From assembly GCA_009602725.1 (NCBI GenBank), contig WELB01000045.1, positions 259,291 to 301,504 of the forward strand: a stretch of 42,214 nt of DNA. Reading direction: 5' to 3'. Below are positions 22,903-31,821 of the stretch, one piece after another. The position numbers and the translations under genes were made by a program. The stretch is from Spirogloea muscicola (lineage: Eukaryota; Streptophyta; Zygnematophyceae; Spirogloeales; Spirogloeaceae). Below the pieces are notes generated by a model, which saw nothing but the letters and a program-made list of their open reading frames with translations, did not search any database and was not told where the DNA came from. How positions within the stretch are numbered: position 1 is the stretch's first letter; each line of letters begins with the position of its first letter.

Positions 22903-25255
22903 CCAAGTATGCCCCCCCGACTACGTCCACGGGGGAGCCCCCACGGAGTGGAGGCAGAGGCAGTGGCTAGGACACCTGGACGGACCTACCGCAGCGCGGT
23001 GCCAAGGCAAGCTCCCCAGGCGAGGGGAGTCTGGGCGCTCGCACATGTGCGTATCATGATTGATCAATGATAGTTGAGGGTCTCACGGGAGAATCTTCCC
23101 CGCTGGAGTGGGTGACGGTCTCTGATGACGTCTCGTGGCGTCACGCACTTAGTGGGTGACCTCAGCCCGCTTTGTCAGGACCTGGGCTGTGTGCGCTCGT
23201 CCCCGTAGTCATGCTATCATCCTCAACACTTGCAATATTTCCACCGTGCTTTCCACGGGCGGCGCCCCCGGGCAACAGTCTGGCCTGCCCAGGGACCGCG
23301 TTGCAGGACCTGCGTCTGGGCTGGGGCGCGCCACTTCAAGCAGCCCTCACGCCGCCATCATGCCTACCACAGGCATCCCCTAACTTTGCAAAAGCCTGTT
23401 TCTTGGTCCTACTCACGCGGCAGGCCTCCGTCGGCCACCACAAGCGACAGTTTGTGGAAGCTCTCCAAGCAGAAGCGAAGCATAAGCGCATGTGAAAGTC
23501 GAGTTTGATGCAGGGCCGCGCTCTCGCGAGCTCCAGAACCAAGATTGGGGGACATATGGAACACAGACATGTCCCAACCGGACATGTGAGGTACAACGTA
23601 GTGCATAGGCTACCAGGCACCCATGGTTGGGCAGGACACTTCCCCGTCTTGTGGGATTCGAGTCTGTGAAGAGCATGACGTACAGCAAGCAGACTGCCGA
23701 TTCTAAATGTGGCGCTTTGCGGCTGGCCAGGCTCCTGGCCAGGCTCCAGCCGCGTCTTCGCAGGGTGATCCAGGCGTGGCGATGAGGGCTTCAGCATCTA
23801 CGCCAAAATGCAGGCGCCGTAACTGATCTACCGGCAGTGCAGGCCGGCTGCATGGCTTGAAGGTTAAGGGCCTCGGACGAGCAAGGTGGCTTGCTTGGCC
23901 TCGCTGCGAAGAGAGTAGGCTGCTACTGACACCCAAGGGCTGTGAAAGCCAGGCGAGTGGTGAAGGGCATCTATAGTACCGGATGCGAGTAGAATCGCGC
24001 AATCAGCATTTCCGTGTCGGGCGACCGGTGACCGGATGAGGTGAGGGGAGAAAGAGGAGCTCCGCCGCTCAAGCCAGAGGCTGCAGAAATGGGCGGTGAA
24101 AGGTGAGGGCTTGGGCCAGCTGAAGCGACATGGAGCAGCCGCAGCCGGTAGCACGACGGAAGAGCGCATGCACAGAGCCTCCAGAAAGTGCTGCTCCATG
24201 CTCGCGTCGTCATCGGTCAGCTTGAGGGGCCAGCAGCGCGAGCAGCGAGGAACCGGCCTCACGCACAAATGGATGTCCAAGACCAGCGCTCAGACGAGAT
24301 CGCTGCGAACCGGACAAGAGGAGACGCAGTTGCACTGCGGACAGGCAAGCAGAATGAGCGCAGCCTACATCGAATTGCTCTGGCGGCAGCATCCGCGAGA
24401 TCTTCGGATGTCAGCCCGTGGAGGGAAGGCCATGGGCAGGGAGGCAGAGTGGAGGATGTCACGCTCGCGTGCAACCAGCCAGCCGGAGCTCGTGCAGCCT
24501 CGTGAAGCTGTGCCCGGGGCAGAGGTGCGCAAGAGGCGAAGAGTGGCAGTGAAAAGGAGGCGCATTGAAGCGGACGCCGACAACGGTCGCGGTCGGCGGC
24601 GCAGCACCAGAGCGAGCGTGACGCCGCTCACGGCCAAGGAGCTATCCGACATGACAGGGGAGAGGCGCCAAGGCTTCGCTCTGGCGTGAGCACGTTGTGG
24701 GTCCCGACGCCGAGTCGGCGTCCGTGGCGGAGCACGGCAGTGGCGCGGGGGCCCGGGCCGGCGGCGTCGCCAGGCGCGAGGCCACGGCACGGCAGCCGGC
24801 CGGAACGAAGCGGCAGCGCCAAGTGGCTCTCCCGCAGGGGCGGCCCCGCAGGCCGGGCCCCACCACGCCGGAGGCAGGTGGGGCGGGAAGAAGTGGCACT
24901 ACCAATGGGGGCAAGGGCGGGCAGCAGGGCCCGGGCGCGCACTGGCGGAGCACGGCGGGCGCCGCAAGTTGGAGGATGGAGGGGGGGCCGCACGGCAGGG
25001 CCCGGGGCACTGTGCGCGAATCTTGCCGCGGGCAGGACAAGCCAATGCGGCGGGCAGGGCGGTGGCGGAACGCGGATGCAGGCCCCGCAAAGGCCGGACG
25101 GCAGGCAGCCCGACGATCCTCTGCGGGCACCGTCGTCGGGCGGTCAACGGCGCCCCGCCCTCGCTTCGCCGGCCCCGCCCCCGTGGCACGGCTTTCCGGG
25201 CACGCGCGCCGGCCCCCTTGGGCATGCCGCCAGCCTACTGCCGGCATGCAGTGGG
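22903..25255. other. GC-rich intergenic DNA between two inverted repeat copies; no supported gene
   Basis: Long frames are open on both strands (for example 24096-24689 plus, 24697-25461 plus, 24642-25274 minus), but the translations are low-complexity and recognised in no frame. The interval is bounded by inverted copies of the dispersed hairpin repeat and holds a weaker third copy at 23,938-23,966 (GGCTGTGAAAGCCAGGCGAG). It may contain the 5' regulatory region of the lipase towards its right end. Confidence 0.5.
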
Positions 25256-25286
25256 CTCCAGCCCCTATCCTCAATGGGCGAGCCCT
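25256..25286 (+). repeat. Inverted copy of the dispersed hairpin repeat end
   Basis: CTCCAGCCCCTATCCTCAAT then GGGCGAGCCC is the exact reverse complement, over 25 bases, of the end shared by the two copies at 22,789 and 22,866. It lies 445 bp upstream of the lipase ATG. Confidence 0.8.
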
Positions 25287-25730
25287 TGCTACTGGTCACT
25301 CCTTGCGACGTCGGGCGTCAGCTTGTCTGCAGCGAGCTCAGGCTCGTGCGGTGCATCGGAAAGCTGGCCGAGCCTTAGGCGGTAGCTCCAGAGCTTGCCG
25401 ATCGCCGTCCGGTGTTCGGGCATCAGTAAGCGACCTCTACGTGCTGCCTCGTGGTCACTGAGCGGGTCAGCTTAGCAGCAGGCGACGTGCGTTTGTCAAT
25501 GTGCTTGCCTTTGTACGTGGCCACCCAGGCCCTCCGTCTCTTAACACACACCCATTTTCCTTGGCAGGGGGTACTGCGTGCTCCGTAGCTGCTTGATGCC
25601 ATCTGTGCTATTGCTGTAGCGCTTCCTTCCGAGCAGCAGCTCTGGAGCCGTGAGGTCGGCCCCCCCCCAGCGCCCCCGGCCTCCCTCCCGCCTCCCCGCG
25701 CCTCCGGCCTGCCCGCACCTGCCAGCCGCC

Positions 25731-28700
25731 ATGGCCGCCCCTGCCGCGCTCTCCACCTCCTTCGCCAGCGCCGCCCTGCAGCTGGCGCCCCCGCGCCGCC
25801 TTCGCCTGCAGCGCCGGGCCCGCTCCGCCGCGCCGCGTGCTGCGCTGCTCACACGCGCCCCGGCAGCCCCCCAGGTCCGCCGCCTCGCCCCACCCCCGCT
25901 GCGGTGTCGGCGGCACCCCGAACGGGCGCCTCGCTGACATTGCCTCTGGTCAGGCGGAGAGAGGCGACAGTGGCCAGCGGCCGGACACCATCCACACCAT
26001 TCTGCGGAAGCCCAAGGAGGAGGTCACAGCACTGCTGAAAGAGTGGAACAGCAGCGACGAGGAGCTGCGCGAGCGGCTTCATGACGAGGCGCAGCACCCC
26101 ATCCAGCCCCAGGCACTTCCACCTTCCGAAACGGTACTGCTACTGTGGTCCCCAGCCCACTGAGGCACCCAACTGCCACTGCCTCATTGCCGCTGTTGTC
26201 GACAGTCTCGCTTGGTCGCCAGGCGTGGCACCAGCAGGCCAGCTCTGCTCATGGCAGAGCGCTTGTACATATAGCATGGTACTGACTGTGAGCTGGCTAT
26301 ACTCCTCGCGACCCATTCTCTCGCGACCCATTCCTAAGATGGTGGTGGTATTTAGCATGCAGCATGGCGAGGCAATCTGGCACTTGGTTGGCCACTCGGC
26401 CCTTCACAAGAGTGAATGTCGCCGCCTGCAGGCCCTCGATGTGCTACGCAATGAGGTCATCAAGTATGGTGAATTTGCACAGACAACGTACGATGCTCTA
26501 GAAACCAAGAACATCTACAGCAGTCGCTTTGGCCGGAGCCGTCTGGATCCAGACGATTACCTGACCTCAAAGAGTCTCACTCTCACCAGCGATGAAGGCA
26601 GACGCTACAAGGTGGTACTTCTCGTCCTGCTCGGGTGTCGAGACTAGTTGCTGCTACTGTCGGAAACAGAGAAGGGCCTCTCTCTGCAGACTCTACTCCA
26701 TGTGCCTCTTGGCCTAGCTCTTTGATCTTGCTCTTAGCACCATAATTACGACAGTCACGACAAGGCCGCTGTGGCTCACTTTTCCCGGCTGTTCTCTGGC
26801 TGGCCAGGTCACAGCCCTCCTGTATGCAGACTCGGGGGCCTACAAGCTGGTTGAGACTAGCAATGAGATGAAGAACTTTGTGGGCTTTGTCGCTCACAGC
26901 GACCCTGCGGACAACAAGGAGGTGGACATTGCGGTTGTATGGCGAGGCACGATCACCAAGGGCGAGTGGCTTCAGGTCCCTGCTCAAGCCTTCGCATGCT
27001 CTCTTGTTGCCATTATAACATGCAGTATGGACCTTAGTCAACCGCTCATATAAACTGACACTGGTGAGCTTGTTCTTGTACACTATGCTATCTGGGCAGG
27101 ACATCAAGGCATTGATGGTGAGCTGGAACAACGGGCAGGGAATTGCTCCGGTCCCATCATGGACCTTGTCTTCAGATGTGTTCAAGATGCTTGGCATCAA
27201 TGTCGGCCTCGGCGTGGGAGCCTTTGCCGCCGTTGCTTACATCCTCAGCACTGCCATTCTGCAAGATATGCCGCTGCTGCCTTCGGTAGCAGCGGCCTGG
27301 AGATTGGCTTTGCCTCTAGGTTTCATGGCTGGCGCAATCTCCGGCATGCTGTCGCTGGGGCCCAAAGAATGGGTTATTGAAGCGGGCAGCCTCCCAATAG
27401 TAGCATTCCAGTGGTTCATCTTCTGGCTGGAGGGCACATGGCGAAGCAGAATGAATTTCGACGACCCTCGTGTCTCGTTCGGCTTCAAGGAGATGTACTG
27501 CGATGCACGTGAGGACCAGCTTGCCTCGCCGCAATCCAGCGAAGGAGATGCACCTCCTCTTGGATCGCCTCGCCAACAGGTCTACCATGAGCTGTACAAG
27601 ATCCTGGACAGCGTAGAGAAGGTATGCACAGTCAAGCTGTGGGGGAAGTGCTCATGGTGCTTGGCTGTGAGGAGGCAGCAAGATGAGTAGTATGTTCCCC
27701 CCACTTGAATGAAATTTGACTTGAAACTACCTGTATACTTGCAGAGCGGTGGGCGTGTGAGAAGTATCACCACAACGGGCCACAGCCTTGGAGGAGCGCT
27801 GGCTGCGCTGAGTGCCTTTGACATCGCCGAGACTCTCCGGGAGGCCAAGAAGATTGTCAAGCTGGACAAGCAGGTGCTCGAGCGCGACACTTAGCACCAC
27901 AAGGACGGCACAGGCTTCTTATTGCCACATGCTTCCACCCCACTTTGACGACGGAGCTAGGGGTCAACTGAAGGGTGGTGGTTTTTGGTTCGATCTTTCG
28001 ATTGCAAGTTGAAGAAGGATGACATCAAACTTGTGTTGACAAGCATTGCGCAGGGCTGGAAAAAGGTTGAGAAAAAGTCCACCGACCGAGACGAGACGAA
28101 GAATAAAATCTATCTACAGACTGAGGAGTGCAGACAGGACTTCATTGAGGAGCTTGTGGATGGCCAGAAGGCTGGCTATGAGCTGCCCACAGTGACAGCC
28201 GTGACCTTCGCAGCACCCCGCGTTGGCGATCGTCTTTTTGCCGAGCGCTTTGGGCCAGAAACTCTTATGGCGCCTCCATTTGCTCCTGGGGGCCTGCACG
28301 CCATCAACTACTTCACCATCCTTGACACCCTTCCTTTTGCGCTCGGCTCAGTTGCCTTGGCTGTGGGCCCTGGCCTGTATGACAACCTCTTCTGGATCAT
28401 AACTACAGGACTGGCAGGCGGCATCTTCCTTCAGTCTGGACAGCCGGTCAGGATTGAGCCTGTCGCTAGCCCCATCGTGTTGAACCCCAACAGCGCATGC
28501 TGCGGGCCAGCAAGCGGATTGCAGCCCCTAACGTGCACTCCTCTCCTTGCATGTCAGATTGTGCTGGTTGCTGGGGCTACGTGGCTCTTGGGTCCGTTTG
28601 TAGCCGGACTCTTGGCCCGCTTCAGCAAGCACCCGGATGAGCAGGAAGAGGCGCCAACCGCAGAAGTAAGTGCGGTTCCTCATCAGCCACTCGAGGCTAT

Positions 28701-29770
28701 CTACAGCAAAGTCTTTTGCTCATTCCTCCAGTTCCCTGTGGCAGGAAGCTACAGAAGGTGCCCGGATGCTGCGCGTGCGAAACATTCATGACCTTGTCCC
28801 AAAAGTGCCCCTCGGCCTTGCCTCGGGCCGCTGGTTGGCTCCCCTCTTCTACCAATCCTTGCAACTTGCAGTTCCTCTCCTTGTCTTTTGCATGCTGCTT
28901 GCGCTTACAAAATGTGCTGCCAAGATCCTAGAAAGAGAAAGAACCTCACAATGTGATGTCATGGCAAGTACATGCCACGCTAACTGAGTGCTAGCTCCTC
29001 TGGGTCTTTCATGGCAGGTTCACGCACGGTGGCTATGAGGTCCTGCGCAATGCTTATAAGATGAAGGAGTATCGGAGGGACTCGCCCGCCCCCTTCATTG
29101 GGAAAGTGCCATGGGCTTCTGTTGGAGGCCGTCACAATCTGGAGGTTCATCCCTAATCATATCCCTAGTGGTGTTACCACTAATTTCATGTCCACTTAAG
29201 TAGCCCGTCATTTGCCTATCCCTGAGTCAGCCCATGCGTGGTGCTTGTGTAGGTATATCTGCGGATGATGGACCCCACGAGAGACCATGCTCTCATGAAC
29301 AAGACTGACGACGTTCTGGTCGCTGAGAAGCGCGTCCCACCATGCTGGTTCAGTCCTACGCGCAACCTGGGCCTGTATCTGCAAAAGTCCTCTCGGAGGT
29401 GGTGCGAATGGCCTCCTCATGTCACGAGGAGCCAAAAGGCTCTGAGGCATGTTGTTGAGGTCAGCTCGTTCGTGCCGAGATGCCTCAAGATAAATGGCAA
29501 CCCACTTTGAGAGCTTATCCCGGTTCTATGGTGGCTCCACTAGACCTTGTTGATGACCACAATCCAGCTGCTCCTGTTAGCTACTGACGCTTTTACATTA
29601 CCTGTGCACTGCAGGAAGTGCTCGATGGCATAGGCGGTTTTGAGCTCACGTTACAGGCTGCCCTTGATGACAAGCTTGATGTTGAAACGATGGACTCACG
29701 CAAGGCCGCGGAGATATTGCAAGAGGTCAAGGATGTCCTGGAGCGCAGAATCCGGGAAGAGGTTGCGTAG
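25731..29770 (+). CDS. Class 3 (PLA1/DAD1-like) lipase with polytopic membrane insertions
   Basis: Predicted acyl hydrolase of membrane glycerolipids. Exons 25731-25874, 25954-26133, 26432-26611, 26808-26975, 27100-27621, 27745-27873, 28054-28446, 28558-28665, 28745-28833, 29018-29144, 29253-29459, 29615-29770; 800 aa, phases all fit (exon 7 could begin at 28009, adding 15 aa). The Ala/Arg/Ser-rich start resembles a plastid transit peptide. Family landmarks in order: RNEVIKYGEFAQTTYDA, VVWRGTITKGEWLQD, DDPRVSFGFKEMY, TTTGHSLGGALAAL (Ser412), TFAAPRVGDRLFAERF, RVRNIHDLVPKVP (Asp624), GGRHNLEVYLRMMDP (His677), then NKTDDVL-VPPCW as in plant PLA1. Unusual: about three hydrophobic helices (about 255-335) lie between the WRGT strand and the FGF motif, and two or three more (about 530-594) between PRVGD and RVRN. 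The last exon adds a charged helical tail. It is divergent from the lipoxygenase. Confidence 0.93.
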
Positions 29771-29830
29771 TAGGAGGCTGCTCACCAAAATGTTTTGCCA
29801 TATCATGGCCACCATGGCAACACTGCCGCT

Positions 29831-29835
29831 TGTAA
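29831..29835 (+). promoter_or_regulatory. Possible TGTAA polyadenylation signal of the lipase
   Basis: TGTAA, the usual poly(A) signal of chlorophyte algae, lies 61 bp after the lipase stop codon. The word is short and could occur by chance. Confidence 0.35.
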
Positions 29836-30292
29836 ACTATTCCGCAATCCGCTTGGCCACCTTTTGCTTTGAAATTGGCTGATGTCCTACACTACCACAT
29901 GCCAACGGCATCAGATACTTGCAGTCCAAGAGTTTAATATCCTGGCCTTATGGAGGCTCACTCCTGTAGGCACAGGCTACATGTCGCCGATTGACATTGA
30001 GCAGCTGCTCGGATGCTATGCTTGCAATGCTTTTCGAAGTGACTGTTTATACCTCCTGAATTTTTATTTTTATTGTTTCCTGAATGAGGGCAAGCTGCTG
30101 CTTTGCCTTCTCCGCAATGTAGAGGCTTTTTCCAGGGATCTTCCCATGCCAGCAAGTTGCAGCAAGTGGCAAGGACAACAGCCACGTACTTTCTGAGCAT
30201 GCCACACTGCGCCTCATCCGTCGATACTCCGTTGCCACCAGTAATTGACAAACACAAGAGAAGTGCTCATGTGTGTTTCCAGCAAGAAACTG
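29836..30292. other. AT-rich intergenic DNA, no supported gene
   Basis: Lies downstream of the lipase. Short open frames only (at most about 100 codons), none recognised. It includes a T/A-rich run near 30,055-30,080. Confidence 0.5.
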
Positions 30293-30360
30293 CGCGCCCG
30301 TAGAGACGAGGGGCTGGCAGAGGCCAGCCGTAAAAGAATGGACAAAATCCAAAGGGCCAA
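30293..30360 (-). repeat. Copy of the dispersed hairpin repeat, at the 3' side of a retroelement remnant
   Basis: Read on the plus strand: GAGGGGCTGGCAGAGGCCAG then CCGTAAAAGAATGGACAAAATCC. GGCTGG pairs with CCAGCC around CAGAGG. The GAATGGACAAA flank matches the other copies. On the minus strand this copy lies about 120 bp downstream of the stop codon of the degenerate retroelement frame at 30,481-31,008, as expected if the repeat is the 3' end of that element. Confidence 0.65.
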
Positions 30361-30480
30361 AAAGGTGCCGAAAAGAAAAATCACACAGCTAGCCACGAGA
30401 CGACCTGAACGGAAGCTCAGTACCCACGAATGAGCAGCAGCAAGTCCGAGTTACTCGCAGCTGGGACAGAGGTACTCCGC

Positions 30481-31008
30481 CTAGACCCAGATGCAGCAGC
30501 CATTGCGCGGCCTGCTCGCGAGTGGACTGCGTGAGCCAGGGAGCGCTGGAACGAGACCGCCAGCCGCATGCGGAAGACCTGCGCTAGCGAGCCGGCAGCA
30601 TTGAAGCCCGGGCACCTCCGCTGGCTGACCCGGCCGCCGATCGATGGCCTGCCGGGCCAGCCGCTGGAGGAGATCCAGCCAGCGGCAGCCGAAAGCCCCG
30701 TGGTCATCAATCGCCAGAGCCGCGAGTGCACCACCAGCAGGGTGGTCGGCGTACTCACGCTCCTCGCCACGGGCCGCCAGGCCGACTGCGTGCTCCCGGC
30801 GGTCGACGCCGATCTGGTGGGGTTGGCAGTAGCCGACGCAGTCGGCGGTCACCACATCCGCGACGATGCGGGGGCCGCCTGCGGGCGGGATGGCGACCAG
30901 GTCGGCGCGCCGGGCATGGAGCTGCCCGTCCGCGCGCAGCTGGATGGGCACGACGCAAGTGCTTCCGACGGCCACAGTGTGGCCCGCCTGCAGGAGCGCT
31001 CCATGCAT
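30481..31008 (-). pseudogene. Degenerate retroelement C-terminal domain (tentative)
   Basis: A 175-codon open frame on the minus strand contains RRADLVAIPPAGGPRIVADV and, later, ALAIDDHGAFGCRWLDLLQR. The order (R-DLV, a short hairpin, a DVV strand, then a Tyr, a hydrophobic strand, D-HG-FG and an aliphatic helix ending LA) resembles the nuclease-like tail found after reverse transcriptase in algal and fungal non-LTR elements. The piece normally between these blocks seems short. No reverse-transcriptase motif is visible nearby, so this would be a truncated copy. The recognition rests on pattern memory, and a chance frame in GC-rich DNA is possible. Confidence 0.4.
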
Positions 31009-31044
31009 GCACGTCCCTCAGGAGGTCGTGGGACGGCCGGAAAG

Positions 31045-31300
31045 CGAAGGAGCAGCAGGCCCAGCGTCCTTTCCACCGTCAGCGTCATCTCACGGGCCGC
31101 CGCCTTGCCCTGTCAGCGTCAGCAGGGGGGCCGTTTCACGTGGCGGCGCGACAGAGCCCCGGCTAAGCGCCCGCCGCGTGGCCGTGACGGCGGGTTAGCG
31201 GACGGGGGCGCGCGCCGGTAAGCCCCCTGGAGCGCCGCCCCGGAGCACGGGCTCGAGACTTTACCGGCGGGCCGTCACCGCTATCTTGTAGGTAAGCCGA
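31045..31300. mobile_element. ~265-bp dispersed repeat, copy 2
   Basis: Shares CCCGCCGCGTGGCC, TGACGGCGGGTTAGCG, GCGCCGGTAAGCC and GGCGGGCCGTCACCGCTATC with 11,800-11,925. A weaker match extends back to about 31,045. It lies next to the retroelement-like frame in the same orientation and ends about 60 bp before the possible first exon of the exchanger gene. Confidence 0.65.
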
Positions 31301-31417
31301 TGGGGGGCTCCAGCAGGGGAAGACACCCCCCCCGGCTCCCCCCACACCCCCCTCTCCATGCCCGCCACCCCGCACGCGGCGCCGGCGCCCGCGGCGGGCC
31401 CTGCGGCGGCGGCGGCG

Positions 31418-31762
31418 NNNNNNNNNNNNNNNNNNNNNNNNNNNNNNNNNNNNNNNNNNNNNNNNNNNNNNNNNNNNNNNNNNNNNNNNNNNNNNNNNNN
31501 NNNNNNNNNNNNNNNNNNNNNNNNNNNNNNNNNNNNNNNNNNNNNNNNNNNNNNNNNNNNNNNNNNNNNNNNNNNNNNNNNNNNNNNNNNNNNNNNNNNN
31601 NNNNNNNNNNNNNNNNNNNNNNNNNNNNNNNNNNNNNNNNNNNNNNNNNNNNNNNNNNNNNNNNNNNNNNNNNNNNNNNNNNNNNNNNNNNNNNNNNNNN
31701 NNNNNNNNNNNNNNNNNNNNNNNNNNNNNNNNNNNNNNNNNNNNNNNNNNNNNNNNNNNNNN
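31418..31762. other. Assembly gap (345 N)
   Basis: A run of 345 N flanked on both sides by GCG/CCG-rich DNA, probably a region that failed to sequence. It is likely to hide the first exon or the start of the exchanger gene. Confidence 0.99.
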
Positions 31763-31821
31763 CCGCCGCCGCGCCGCCGCGCCGCGGCTGACGGCCTGAC
31801 GCCACCGCTCGCGGCGCGCAG

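Noticed and set aside
24642-25461. Overlapping long open frames on both strands
   Set aside because: Extreme GC content leaves all frames open; none resembles a known protein and no reverse-transcriptase or transposase motif was found.
31358-31417. ATG-initiated Ala/Pro-rich frame as first exon of the exchanger
   Set aside because: It runs straight into the assembly gap, and low-complexity GC-rich DNA beside a repeat can give such a frame by chance. It is mentioned but not included in the gene model.
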